Positions 25,873 to 35,067 of a DNA stretch of 64,000 bases are shown in pieces. Every line of letters starts with the position of its first letter. The first letter of the stretch is position 1. Location: NCBI GenBank assembly GCA_019912885.1, contig JAIOHV010000034.1:1-64000 (forward strand), written 5' to 3'. This DNA is from a bacterium. Its GTDB lineage: Bacteria > Lernaellota > Lernaellaia > JACKCT01. The translations under genes and the position numbers were made by a program. The notes beneath the pieces are model-generated. The model saw nothing but the letters and a program-made list of their open reading frames with translations, did no database searches and was not told the DNA's origin.

Positions 25873-26725
25873 GGACGAGATCCTCCCATGTCGCGGGCAG
25901 ATGCTCCGTCGCGCGCCGCAAATCCTCGATGCGCGCGGAAAGAGCGGGCGACGCACCCGCGAAACGCGCGGCGACGAGATTGTCGATCAGCGGATATCGC
26001 TCTTCGCTGTATTCGAACGTGTCCACCTCGCGCGCGTCACGCGACGCTTCGCCGTAAAACAGCTTGGCGTACACGTCCGCGGGCACGCCGACCGCGCAGG
26101 TCGGTTGCGTGTCGTACAATATGAACTGGCGCTTCAGGTGCGGCGTCGTCGAGACCCCGACCTCGTCCAGGCGGATGTCGCTGTGCGCCTCGTGATAGAT
26201 CGGCGAATAGTGGCGGATGCCATAACGCTCCCAGAGCCGCCGCCGGTTCGCGCGGATAAACCCGTCGAGCTGTTCGGGGATCGACGACTGCTCCATGATC
26301 GAACCGTCCGCCACGATCGGAATGCCGTTTTCCAGGTTGTAGATCAAGGCCGCCGCGTGCATCGACATGCGGCACCCCAGGCACACGAGCGCGGTGAGGT
26401 TGAAGCCGTATTTTTTCAGATCCTCTTTCGGGCGCCCGAGCAGAATGCGGCGAATGGCGTCCTTGATCGGAATGATCTCGTGCGTCACGCGGTCCGTGCC
26501 GAGTGCGTTGCGCAACGCGTCCGCGTGGCGCTTCGAATTTTCGATAAAAAAGATGAAGCCGTTATCGAACGTCAGAAGCGTCACGTGACGCACGCGTTCC
26601 GCCACTCGCCACGCGGCGAACGTCGAATCGGTGCCGCCGGAAAACAGGACGGTTGCCCGTTCGGCGACGAAATTCTCGGTACTTTGCGCAACCACCGGTC
26701 TCTCCCCGAAAGAAAGCGACATCAT
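25865..26725 (-). CDS. PP-loop ATP pyrophosphatase-superfamily protein
   Basis: This 286-residue protein has the nucleotide-binding PP-loop SGGTDST (residues 29-35), which adenylates carbonyl oxygens in enzymes that form amides or thiolate nucleosides. LVCLGCRMSMHAA in the middle gives a Cys pair that could bind metal or carry sulfur, and VADGSIMEQSSIPEQ may contact substrate. It does not match LarE, QueC or TilS motifs that I know. Being next to a polysaccharide deacetylase, a GT2 and a carbamoyltransferase, it may amidate or thiolate a sugar or peptide. Confidence 0.7.
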   Translation of the reverse strand: MMSLSFGERPVVAQSTENFVAERATVLFSGGTDSTFAAWRVAERVRHVTLLTFDNGFIFFIENSKRHADALRNALGTDRVTHEIIPIKDAIRRILLGRPKEDLKKYGFNLTALVCLGCRMSMHAAALIYNLENGIPIVADGSIMEQSSIPEQLDGFIRANRRRLWERYGIRHYSPIYHEAHSDIRLDEVGVSTTPHLKRQFILYDTQPTCAVGVPADVYAKLFYGEASRDAREVDTFEYSEERYPLIDNLVAARFAGASPALSARIEDLRRATEHLPATWEDLVLG

Positions 26726-26773
26726 AGCGACCGCGCGGCAGGTGCGTCAAAAAAAGCCGTCAGCGATCAGCGG

Positions 26774-28036
26774 TCAGCCGCCGGCAATCTTCAATCTTCG
26801 ATTCGCCGCGGCTTCCGCGCACGTCATCGACGCCATCGCGCCCTCTGACGATAAACCGCGCCACAGCCGCTCGAACACATCCGCAAAGCCGAAGGGGTAA
26901 TACGCCTTGCAGGCGTGTGTGCAGAGAACGGCCACTCCGCCGGCGGCAAAAACGCGTTCGGCCTTCGCGGTCCACGTCGCCACGGGATCGCGTTCCCCGA
27001 GCGTGAACAGGCGATCGTCGAGCGGCAGTGTGATCGGCAGTTCGCGGATGCCCGTCGCGTCAAACGGCGCCAACGCGCCGCAGCCGTGGTGGACGCCCGC
27101 CTCGCCATACACGTCCGTGTCGGGTATCGACGAGTCGTACGCGAACAGCTCACCGAGTGCGCGTCGCAACGCCCGCGACGTCAGAAGGCTCGGTGAGCGA
27201 AATCCGCGCACGTTGTAGCGTTCGATGTCGTACGCAAAACCGCGAAGGTGGAAAAGATAATCCGTGGGAGCGATCGAAAGATGCCGGTTGTCGTGACGAA
27301 TGCCGTGAAAGCCGATCTCGTGCCCGAGCGCCGCGAGTCGGTCGAACACGGGCCGGTGCGCGCGGATCATCTCCGCCGGCGCGAAAAACGTCGCGCTAAC
27401 GCACGCATCCGCCTCGACCGCGGCGATTTCTTCCGCGAACGGAAGCTGCTCCGCCCCGTCGATGTCGTGGCTAAACACGACGACGCACGGATTCGTTCGT
27501 GCCCTGTTCACGACGACCGCCCCGCACGCGCGCGCAATATCGGCGAGCAGCGCCAGCGCGCCCCACGTCGGCCACACGCCGGCGGTCACCTCCGGATGCA
27601 ACCGCCGGCGCGCGCCGACAAGCCAACGGTGCGCGCGCACGAGCGCCTGTTCGGGGATGCGCCGGTAATGAAACGGTAAGAACGTCGTCACCGAACGCGC
27701 CGGGCGCGCGTAATCGTCGTCGAGCAGATCGTCCGCCGCGCGAGCGAGATCGGTCGCAAGTCGCACGCCGCCGCCGCGCACCGCCAACGGTCGCCAGATG
27801 TCGCCGATGCGCGCCTCGTACAGCGTATCGCCGCGCGGTGCGTCGAAATCGAACTCGCGCAGATAAAGCGGCGTGCCGACGCCGGTGTCGCCAAAGGCGC
27901 GCACGGGCACGCGTACCGCGTAACCGTCCGCGAGCGGCGCGAGCGCGTCGGTTTCGTGCAGCCGCGCCTCGAACGCGCGCGCAAGCGCATCAACCGCCGC
28001 ATCGCCGAGCACCGAGCGCGCGGGACCCATCGTCAT
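26774..28036 (-). CDS. Polysaccharide deacetylase-family protein
   Basis: The product has about 420 residues. A unique N-terminal part of about 170 residues is followed by a NodB-like deacetylase domain: VVVFSHDIDGAEQLPFAEE (metal-binding Asp-Asp motif), FFAPAEMIRAHRP, GHEIGFHGIRHDNRHLS (HxxxH motif) and FRSPSLLTSRALRRAL. Such enzymes remove N- or O-acetyl groups from glycans. No signal peptide is seen, so it may act on a lipid-linked precursor in the cytoplasm. ATG at 28036 overlaps the GT2 stop as ATGA; upstream in-frame sequence lies inside the GT2 gene. Confidence 0.82.
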   Translation of the reverse strand: MTMGPARSVLGDAAVDALARAFEARLHETDALAPLADGYAVRVPVRAFGDTGVGTPLYLREFDFDAPRGDTLYEARIGDIWRPLAVRGGGVRLATDLARAADDLLDDDYARPARSVTTFLPFHYRRIPEQALVRAHRWLVGARRRLHPEVTAGVWPTWGALALLADIARACGAVVVNRARTNPCVVVFSHDIDGAEQLPFAEEIAAVEADACVSATFFAPAEMIRAHRPVFDRLAALGHEIGFHGIRHDNRHLSIAPTDYLFHLRGFAYDIERYNVRGFRSPSLLTSRALRRALGELFAYDSSIPDTDVYGEAGVHHGCGALAPFDATGIRELPITLPLDDRLFTLGERDPVATWTAKAERVFAAGGVAVLCTHACKAYYPFGFADVFERLWRGLSSEGAMASMTCAEAAANRRLKIAGG

Positions 28037-28734
28037 CGCTTCACCAGAAACGCAAAAAGCTCCGCGAGCGTTTTCACAACGACCGACGGTTTGCTGCCCT
28101 TGGCGACGCCCGCCGCGCGCCGGCGAAAGTCCGATTCGATCTCCACCACGGCAAGCCCCAACCGCGCCGCGCGCGCCAGAAGCTCCTGCTGCATGAACAC
28201 GCCACGCGCGCGAAGGGGCAGGGGCGCGATGGAGCGCCGGCGCCACAGATGCACCCAGTTCACGTCGCGAAAATTCTGCCGGAACACGAGATTGACGATC
28301 GCCAGGTACGCGCGCGACTGCAACCGCCGCCACGCGCCATACGGCGCGCGATCGCGACGCACCCCGACGACGATATCCGCGCCGCTTGCGTCCGCGGCGT
28401 CGGCGAACACCGGGATTTCGGCGGGATCGAACTGCCCGTCCGCGGGGATGTACAGCACCAGGTCGCCCGTCGCCGCGCCAAACCCGGTGCGGATCGCCAT
28501 GCCCGCGCCCTGGTTTGTCGCGTGCCGCAACAGTCGAATGCGCCCCGCATCGGCAAGCGACGCGACCGCGTCCGCCGTGCCGTCGGCGCTGCCATCTTCG
28601 ACGACGATGATCTCGAATGCGCGCCCGCTTGCGTCCATCGCGGCGAGCGTCTCGCCCACGATGTCGCGGATTGTCGCGGCCTCATTGTACGCGGGGACAA
28701 TCACGGAAACCGACGATCGATCGCTGTCGGGCAC
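28033..28734 (-). CDS. Family 2 glycosyltransferase (dolichyl-phosphate mannosyltransferase-like)
   Basis: The 233-residue GT-A fold protein has VSVIVPAYNEAATIRDIV, EIIVVEDGSADGTAD, ATNQGAGMAIRTG and LVLYIPADGQFDPAEIP, the acceptor-side metal motif of DPM1-like enzymes. There is no C-terminal membrane domain. It probably moves a sugar from a nucleotide to a lipid phosphate or saccharide. It lies 7 bases after the carbamoyltransferase gene and overlaps the deacetylase gene. Confidence 0.88.
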   Translation of the reverse strand: MPDSDRSSVSVIVPAYNEAATIRDIVGETLAAMDASGRAFEIIVVEDGSADGTADAVASLADAGRIRLLRHATNQGAGMAIRTGFGAATGDLVLYIPADGQFDPAEIPVFADAADASGADIVVGVRRDRAPYGAWRRLQSRAYLAIVNLVFRQNFRDVNWVHLWRRRSIAPLPLRARGVFMQQELLARAARLGLAVVEIESDFRRRAAGVAKGSKPSVVVKTLAELFAFLVKR

Positions 28735-28741
28735 GGCCCGA

Positions 28742-30433
28742 TCACTTCGTCACGAGAAACGGCCCGACGAAAAGCGCGTCCAGGCCGGAAGTGAAAAGGC
28801 ATGCGAGCCCGTCCTCGAGGCTCGCGCAAATCGGCTCGCCGCGCTTGTTCAGCGAGGTGTTCACCACCATCGGAACGCGCGCGATCTCCGCGAACGCGCT
28901 CACCAGGCGGTACAGCTCGGGGTCGTGCGTCTCGCCGACCGTCTGCACGCGCACCGTGCCGTCGTCGTGCACGATGGCCGGCGCGCGGTCGACCGTCTCG
29001 GACTTCGCCATATAGACCTTGTTCATATAAGGCGTCGGGCGCGCATCGTCGAAAAACCGCGTCGCGGCGCTCTCGATGACGATCGGCGCGAAAGGCCGGA
29101 ACGGCTCGCGATACTTGATGCGCGCGTTGAGCCGATCCTTCGTCGCCGGGTCGCGCGGATCGGCCAGGATGCTCCGCGCCCCGAGCGCGCGCGGTCCGTA
29201 TTCCATCCGCCCGCTCATGCGGCCGACGATCTTGCCGCCCGCGATCGTCTCGGCCGTCGCCGTCGCGGGATCCTCGACGTGCTGATAACGCACGCCATAC
29301 GCACGCAACCGCGACTCGGCCGACGCCGCGTCGATGTCCGGACCCAGCCGATCGTCGTACGCATCGCCCGCGAGGGTGGGCGCGACACCGCCCCGCGCGC
29401 TGGCGAGCCACGCCGCCCCAAGCGGCCCGCCGCCGTCGTGCGCGGGCGGAAGCACGAACAGCTCCGCGAATGGTGTGTCGCGCTCGAGCCGCCCCATCGC
29501 CACGGCATTGAGCGCCACTCCGCCGGCGACGCAAAGCCGTGTCTCGCCCGTGCGCTCGTGAAGGATATTCGCGACGTGCGTCAACGCACGTTCGGTCGCG
29601 GTCTGTAGCGCGGCGGCGAGGTCCAGGTCGCGCTCTGTCAGCGGCGATTCGGGCGCGCGTGGCGCACCGAACTTCGCGACGAATCGATCCGACACGCGCG
29701 ACCGGCCGGGCATGTAATACGAGAACATCGAAAGATCGACCGCGAAGCCGTCATCCTCCAGGCGCACGATGTCCTCGAACGCCGCGGCGTAGCGCTCCGC
29801 GTTGCCAAGGCCCGCGAGCGCCATCACCTTGCCCTCGCCGCTGTTTGGCGAAAAGCCGAGGAACTGCGTCACCGCGGCGTAAACCGAGCCGATCGAATGC
29901 GGAAAACGCACCTCGCCGACGTTCGCGATCGCGCCGTCTTTTCCGTGCGACAGGCGGCAACTCGCTTCCTCGCCGTAGCCGTCCACGGTCAGGATCGCCG
30001 CGGATTCAAGACCCGACGCGTAAAACGCGCCCGCCGCGTGGCAGAGGTGGTGATCGAAAAACGTCGCGTCGAGCGTGCGCCCCTCGAGCTCGATCGAAAG
30101 GCGCGTCGCCTCGCCCGCGACCGCCTCGGGCGTCATGGCAAGGAGCCTGGCGGGGATGATGTCGAGGTATTCGCGATGGTCACGGAACATCGCCTCGCGC
30201 CGCCGATTCGGGTGGAATAGGTGCGCGCCCGCGTTCCAGGACACCGCCACCGCGTCCACCTCGGCCAGGCGCAAGCCCGCGAAATCAAGAACGAATTGGA
30301 TCGATCGGCGAGGGAACGCGCCGGAGTGCTTCACGCGATCGAAGCGCTCCTCGAGCGCCGCGGCCACGACGCGGCCGTCGATGACGAGAGCCGCCGCCGC
30401 GTCCGTGGAGAAATTCAGGCCAAGGACCCGCAA
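28742..30433 (-). CDS. Carbamoyltransferase (NodU/CmcH/TobZ family)
   Basis: The 563-residue two-domain enzyme transfers a carbamoyl group from carbamoyl phosphate, via carbamoyl-AMP, to a hydroxyl of a sugar or other metabolite. The Kae1-like N-terminal part shows LGLNFSTDAAAALVIDG, EERFDRVKHSGAFPRRSI, FFDHHLCHAAGAFYASG and TVDGYGEEAS; the C-terminal part shows RMEYGPRALGARSILADPRD, YREPFRPFAPIV and VVNTSLN. Length is typical. As first gene of the leftward set it probably decorates the glycan made by the neighbouring GT2 and deacetylase. Confidence 0.93.
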   Translation of the reverse strand: MRVLGLNFSTDAAAALVIDGRVVAAALEERFDRVKHSGAFPRRSIQFVLDFAGLRLAEVDAVAVSWNAGAHLFHPNRRREAMFRDHREYLDIIPARLLAMTPEAVAGEATRLSIELEGRTLDATFFDHHLCHAAGAFYASGLESAAILTVDGYGEEASCRLSHGKDGAIANVGEVRFPHSIGSVYAAVTQFLGFSPNSGEGKVMALAGLGNAERYAAAFEDIVRLEDDGFAVDLSMFSYYMPGRSRVSDRFVAKFGAPRAPESPLTERDLDLAAALQTATERALTHVANILHERTGETRLCVAGGVALNAVAMGRLERDTPFAELFVLPPAHDGGGPLGAAWLASARGGVAPTLAGDAYDDRLGPDIDAASAESRLRAYGVRYQHVEDPATATAETIAGGKIVGRMSGRMEYGPRALGARSILADPRDPATKDRLNARIKYREPFRPFAPIVIESAATRFFDDARPTPYMNKVYMAKSETVDRAPAIVHDDGTVRVQTVGETHDPELYRLVSAFAEIARVPMVVNTSLNKRGEPICASLEDGLACLFTSGLDALFVGPFLVTK

Positions 30434-30511
30434 TCGTCCCCCTGTGAGGTGGAAACTTGTCGGTGTGTAGCAAACCTGTTATGGGTGGTCAACGAAATTT
30501 CGAAAGATTTT

Positions 30512-30560
30512 GCGCCTTCGGGCGCTTTTGGAGCACGGAATTTTTTGCGCCAGAAGGCGC
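30512..30560 (+). promoter_or_regulatory. Two tandem hairpins in the radical SAM gene leader
   Basis: The 140-base divergent region holds GCGCC-TTCG-GGCGC (30512-30525) followed by TTTT, which looks like a small terminator, and then GCGCC-AGAA-GGCGC (30547-30560) preceded by six T. The second ends 13 bases before the ATG at 30574. Identical stems could pair alternatively, as in an attenuator; the first alone may be a simple terminator. Confidence 0.4.
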
Positions 30561-30573
30561 GCGGAGCCGAAGG

Positions 30574-31647
30574 ATGAAACGCCCCATCGATATCCTTCGC
30601 CGGTTGCCGAAGTTTTCCCGGTACCTGGTCAAAAAGCCGCTGTTTGCGTGGCAGGCCCTCGACAACATGCGGCGGACGCGGCGCGGCGAACTCACCCTGA
30701 ACGCGCTCGAATACGCGGTCGTCATGAGCTGCAACGCGGCGTGCCCCAAGTGCTCGTCCGACAAGATGCAGGACAAGGGCCGCCCGCGCCTTTCTCACGA
30801 GAAGATCCGCGAGCTGGCCGACACCGCCCGCAGGCTTGGCACCTACGAGGTCAACTTCACCGGCGGCGAGCCGACCCTCGACAAGAACCTCGAGGACATC
30901 GTCAGCTACTTCCACCCCGAACGCACGTTCCTCGGGCTCAACACGCACGGCGGCTTCCTCACGCCCGAACGCATCCGGAGCCTGGCCGAGGCGGGGCTCG
31001 ATCTCATCAAGTTCAGCCTCGATTCCCCGGACCCCCACGAGCACGACACCTGGCGCGGCATCGAAGGCCTGTGGAAGCACAACTTCGAGCTTGTCGATTT
31101 CATCAACCGCGAGATGCCCGGCCTGCGCAGCCACTTTTGCATGACGGCGACGCGCGAGCTGGTCGATTCGGGCAAGGTCGTCGAGGCGCTCAAGCTCGCG
31201 AAAGAGCACGATGTCACCATCGGCTACGTGCTGCCGACGGCCGTCGGGCGGTGGGACAACCATCGCGAGGTGTCGCTTTCGCCCGAGCAGCGCGCTCGGC
31301 TGAACGAGCTGCAAAAAGATCCCAGCGTCTTCGTGCACGCGAACGTCGGCAACGGCCCGTACGAGTGCCCTTGCGGCGTCAAGGAAATCTACGTCAACTC
31401 GTATGGCGACGTGATCCCGTGCCCGTACATCCAGATCAGCTTCGGCAACGTGAAGGACGAGCCGCTCGACGCCATCCTCGCGCGCATGAGCGGATGGAGC
31501 GAGTTCCGCGAAGGCGCCAGCATGTGCCGCAGCTCCGAGGACGAGCGCTTCATCGACACCTACATCGAGCCGCTCAAACAACATCCCGTCCTGCCGCTGC
31601 CCTTTGACAAACACCCCGCCATCGCGCCGGAGGACATGCGGGCGTAA
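30574..31647 (+). CDS. Radical SAM/SPASM-type protein
   Basis: The 357-residue protein begins with a basic, partly hydrophobic segment and then the radical SAM motif SCNAACPKC (near 51-59), NFTGGEPTLDKN, LGLNTHGGFLTPERI and KFSLDSPDP. The C-terminal part has Cys at ECPCGVKEIYVNSYGDVIPCPYIQISFGNV, the pattern of a SPASM/twitch auxiliary cluster. Such enzymes modify peptides or sugars or act as MoaA relatives; the substrate is unknown. ATG at 30574 was chosen for the GAAGG ahead of it and the start-proximal hairpin; it stands alone on the plus strand. Confidence 0.82.
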   Translation: MKRPIDILRRLPKFSRYLVKKPLFAWQALDNMRRTRRGELTLNALEYAVVMSCNAACPKCSSDKMQDKGRPRLSHEKIRELADTARRLGTYEVNFTGGEPTLDKNLEDIVSYFHPERTFLGLNTHGGFLTPERIRSLAEAGLDLIKFSLDSPDPHEHDTWRGIEGLWKHNFELVDFINREMPGLRSHFCMTATRELVDSGKVVEALKLAKEHDVTIGYVLPTAVGRWDNHREVSLSPEQRARLNELQKDPSVFVHANVGNGPYECPCGVKEIYVNSYGDVIPCPYIQISFGNVKDEPLDAILARMSGWSEFREGASMCRSSEDERFIDTYIEPLKQHPVLPLPFDKHPAIAPEDMRA

Positions 31648-31668
31648 GGTGTCATAGTGAGCGCGTTT

Positions 31669-31698
31669 GTCATTCTGAGCGAAGCGAAGAATCTCACC
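31669..31698 (+). repeat. GTCATTCTGAG-type dispersed intergenic repeat
   Basis: A 30-base copy of a GTCATYCTGAG...AAGRATC element, an internal partial palindrome (TTCTGAG/AAGAAT). Related copies lie at 47170-47301 in this window. Confidence 0.5.
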
Positions 31699-32173
31699 GC
31701 GAAGGCGCAAAGAGCGCGAAGAAACCTGGGACCGCGGGCGGCCCGCCCGCTTCGAATCGCGCCGTCAGTGCCGCAAACGAAGGCCCCGCTCCGAGCGGGG
31801 CCGGAGTGCGCGGTCGGCGCCGCCCGGGCAAAATCTCGTTGCGCCATCGGGGCCGCCCCGCGCGGGTTGCGACGAACAGAGCCGCGCGCGCCCGGCACGC
31901 CGAAACCTTGGCGAAGGCGGGTCCCCGCCTGCTCCGAAAATATTCCGCCGAAATCCGGCGGTTTGTTTTGATTTTCGAATCAAGTTCGCCCGCGTTTGGG
32001 TCGCTGAAATCGCTCTGCGCTGACGGCTCGCGAAGGCGCTCGCACTATCTAAAAATAACTTTAATGGGTGACTGTCCCGAATGGCGCTATTAACGAGAGT
32101 AGCGCAGGGAATAAGAGTCGAGAAATTGTTCTAGGACGTTGGTTTCTCAGACGTGTACGACTTGGGGGATATC
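31699..32173. other. Intergenic spacer between radical SAM gene and small membrane gene
   Basis: Beyond the repeat, this stretch of about 475 bases contains no convincing gene. It starts GC-rich and becomes AT-rich after about 31960, which I take as the left edge of the restriction-modification island. Short reading frames in it have no ribosome-binding site or recognisable product. Confidence 0.5.
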
Positions 32174-32416
32174 ATGGAGAAAGGTGGATGCGCATCTCTT
32201 TTCTGGACGCTGCCAATGCTGTTTGCAATGCTCGCGGTCACTTTCGCCGTGTTGGGCTTTGCCGCCGGCATTGGGATCGGCGCGTTTAATTGGGCGATCC
32301 AATGTTTCGGGGTCGAAGTCGAACTTTCATTCGATTTTGGTATCTTCACGGCATTTTTGACCGCTCTGGCTGCCCTTGCGGTTTGGAAAATTAAGCTGGA
32401 TAAGGGTAGTGGCTAA
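32174..32416 (+). CDS. Small two-helix membrane protein at the edge of the RM island
   Basis: The 80-residue product has two hydrophobic stretches, residues 8-33 and about 52-74, joined by VELSFDFGI. ATG at 32174 is preceded by GGGGGAT. No family was recognised. It faces the restriction subunit tail to tail with 20 bases between the stops. Composition is as AT-rich as the RM genes, so it probably arrived with them. It could be an accessory protein or an unrelated passenger. Confidence 0.5.
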   Translation: MEKGGCASLFWTLPMLFAMLAVTFAVLGFAAGIGIGAFNWAIQCFGVEVELSFDFGIFTAFLTALAALAVWKIKLDKGSG

Positions 32417-32436
32417 CGCTGTTATCGCACCTATTA

Positions 32437-35067
32437 TCACTGAGAGATGATCGATCGAATCGCTGCCCAATCTTTTCCCTTCGGCATGACGAACAAGCAT
32501 TTCCCTTCGCTGCGGTTCGCCCATAGCTCGCCGATGTTCCGCTTCTCCTTCGAATCGTCGTTGCTCCAAAGGTGTTCGCCCTTATATTCAACGACCAGGG
32601 TACGTCCATCTTTCAGCTTCGCGACAAAGTCCGGATAGAAACGATCGGAAGAAGTCTGGAGCGAAAAAGCGAATCGGCCACGCGATACGTTTCGCACCCA
32701 AAAATCGACTGCATCGAGGGCATCGATAAATTGCCCGCACTCGAATTCTTCTTTGGTGGTGAAGTCCTCGACATCGGGATAATAATGCTTCTTGAATCTG
32801 TAATTTCCGCGATAAGTCCGATTCGCCGGATACTGGCGCGGGTCAAAACGGAAGCACAAGTCCGTCGTCACCACGAGCGGCGTCTCGAAATGCGGATCCA
32901 GAAATAGTTGGTAGGCTTCGTTTTTTGCTTCGTGCCGCAACTCGTTGATTTTTTTCTCCACAGCTCGACGAAAACGAAACTTGTCGTGAACGAGCGTCTC
33001 CAAGGGGATGCTCCGTTGGTCCACCATCGCCTGAACGAGCCTCGTGAGGAACACCCCCGTCTCCTGCGGGGAAATGTCTTGATGAGGGAAGGCGCGATCG
33101 AGCCAATACACGAGATCGGCCAACTTCCATCCCTGCCCGGACTCGTACAGCGCCATCTGATTTTGAAGCGTTCCGAGAAACTCGTATCCCACGGTGCCCT
33201 TTTCAGTGATGTCGATCGTGCCTTGCTCCGTACCGGTGCGCACCGCAGAGTAGTCGTTTTCGGAAAGAAGCGCATCGCAATTCGACAGGCTCCACGGGTG
33301 ATCGAGCAGATGTGTTTCTTCGAATTTCTCAAACATGTCGTATTGTCGGATCGCCAATTCGGGCACAGCAAACTCGATTTGCCTCTCCGACGGCGTACCA
33401 CGAACGGTCTCGGGAAACCCATTGTAAACGCGCACGGCTTTTTCAACGGCGTTCTGTCCCGCGTCGGTCTTGAAAGCTGCTTTCACTTCCTCTTGTTCAT
33501 CCCGCGTGAGCGGACCATTGATCGTGAGCGTCTTCTTTTTCGTGTCGATGGAAACCTTTTTTTGGACCTCCGGTGAAAACCGCTTTACAGAGGGCAATTC
33601 CGGCAATTCCACTGTCGCCGTGCCCATCGCCGGTCCGTGGCCGTCGAATGGCAGCTCGTCCTGGCGACCGTAGTCGGGCGCCTTGACGATCAATTCCCGG
33701 GCTTCCTGACGATCGAATCCGTTTTGGACTAGCGCATCGGTCAGCGAATTCGCCACGTCGTAGAAGTGCCGGGACGCGACGAATGCATAGGACATGTTCA
33801 AGTCCACGCGCTTCTTCCAGTCCGCTTTCGGTAAACGCATTATGCGCCCAAGAATCTGTTCCACGTAAGTTGTGGACTTCATTTCCGCGACGCTGCACAA
33901 CACGTAGGCGAATGGACAATCCCACCCCTCGCGGAGCTTTTGGACGGTCACGATGAATCGAATGGGACAGTCGTGGGCTTCGATGTCTTCCACGGATTCA
34001 AGTTCTTCTTTTTCGCCCGTGGAGACGGCAATTTGCGATCGCGGAATCCTGAAATCTTTTTCGAGCGCGTCAAGGACAACATCTACGGAAACAGTGTCCC
34101 GTGTCTTGCTTTGGGGTTGCGCTTGAATGAGCAGGATCGGGCGGATGAACTCTCCGGATTCCTGGCGCTCGAGTGCGGCGAGTTTCTCAAGTCTGACCCT
34201 GCAGGCGATAGCATCGGCGAGAAGTTCCCTCCAATCCGGCCGGGTTTCCAGACGGATCGGCATTTTTATCATTGCCTCGGCCTTTAGTTCCGCCGCCGAG
34301 GCGGTGTAAAGCACGTTGCTCGGATTCCTCTCCAGGTCCGGGGTAGCCGTAAACTCGAGAATGCAGGATGGGTTGAACCGCGCCAAGGTTTCAAATGTCA
34401 GGGGCGTCCGCGCGTTGTGGGCTTCGTCCACGATCACAATCGGACGACGCAAGCGAAGCACGTTAGCCAACGAGTGGTAAAGATTCCCGGCTTCACCTCG
34501 ATCCAGCCCCGCCAGTACCGCCTCCGGTAAGCCACTGAAATGGTCCATAAGATCGCCATTATTTTTGTAAACCCTGCGCCCCACCGTATCTTCGACCTTG
34601 AACGCTTGCATGGTGGAAACGATCACTGTCACGCCCGTGTCAAGGTCGGCGGGTTTGACGTTGAGCGCCTGTTCAACGTCAAGGACGTTCGCCCCTTTCG
34701 TCACTGATTCGAGCGCCTTCCGATAGGGGTGCTTCCGGTCCTTCAGGTTTTTCAGGGTTTGTTCGCGGATGGGATTGGACGGGACGAGCCAAAGGACCAA
34801 GGCGCTACTCGTGTGGAGAAGGTTACGGGAAGCGAGTCCAACGGCGTGACTCGCCACGAGCGTTTTGCCGCCACCTGTGGGGATTCTAATGCAGACGTAT
34901 GGCAGACCAGGAAGCTCCTTCACGGGATTATAGGAAATCCCCCGGCCGATTGTTTTCCGGGTCATCGAGTAATAGGCGGTGTCGGCGTCACGGGTACTGA
35001 CGCACTCCTCAAAGTAAGCATTCAGGGCGTCCAAGGCGAGCTGTTGGTAGTCTTTGAGGGTCAGCAT
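32437..35067 (-). CDS. res: Type III restriction enzyme, Res (helicase/nuclease) subunit
   Basis: The 876-residue subunit pairs an SF2 helicase with a C-terminal nuclease. Walker A RIPTGGGKTLVASHA (near 62), DEAH-type VDEAHNAR (near 212), EFTATPDL, and helicase motif VI-like QILGRIMRLPK are visible. The C-terminal YPDFVAKLKDGRTLVVEYKG (near 810) is a PD-(D/E)XK nuclease site. With the methylase it forms the Mod2Res1-type complex that cuts unmodified DNA after ATP-driven movement. ATG at 35067 overlaps the mod stop by 7 bases, and GAGGTGAAGG precedes it. Confidence 0.93.
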   Translation of the reverse strand: MLTLKDYQQLALDALNAYFEECVSTRDADTAYYSMTRKTIGRGISYNPVKELPGLPYVCIRIPTGGGKTLVASHAVGLASRNLLHTSSALVLWLVPSNPIREQTLKNLKDRKHPYRKALESVTKGANVLDVEQALNVKPADLDTGVTVIVSTMQAFKVEDTVGRRVYKNNGDLMDHFSGLPEAVLAGLDRGEAGNLYHSLANVLRLRRPIVIVDEAHNARTPLTFETLARFNPSCILEFTATPDLERNPSNVLYTASAAELKAEAMIKMPIRLETRPDWRELLADAIACRVRLEKLAALERQESGEFIRPILLIQAQPQSKTRDTVSVDVVLDALEKDFRIPRSQIAVSTGEKEELESVEDIEAHDCPIRFIVTVQKLREGWDCPFAYVLCSVAEMKSTTYVEQILGRIMRLPKADWKKRVDLNMSYAFVASRHFYDVANSLTDALVQNGFDRQEARELIVKAPDYGRQDELPFDGHGPAMGTATVELPELPSVKRFSPEVQKKVSIDTKKKTLTINGPLTRDEQEEVKAAFKTDAGQNAVEKAVRVYNGFPETVRGTPSERQIEFAVPELAIRQYDMFEKFEETHLLDHPWSLSNCDALLSENDYSAVRTGTEQGTIDITEKGTVGYEFLGTLQNQMALYESGQGWKLADLVYWLDRAFPHQDISPQETGVFLTRLVQAMVDQRSIPLETLVHDKFRFRRAVEKKINELRHEAKNEAYQLFLDPHFETPLVVTTDLCFRFDPRQYPANRTYRGNYRFKKHYYPDVEDFTTKEEFECGQFIDALDAVDFWVRNVSRGRFAFSLQTSSDRFYPDFVAKLKDGRTLVVEYKGEHLWSNDDSKEKRNIGELWANRSEGKCLFVMPKGKDWAAIRSIISQ

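Noticed and set aside
25865-26725. Possible LarE, the third pincer-cofactor enzyme
   Set aside because: It has a PP-loop, but the rest (CLGCRMSMH, GVSTTPHLKRQ) does not match LarE, and it lies 35 kb from larBC in a glycan set.
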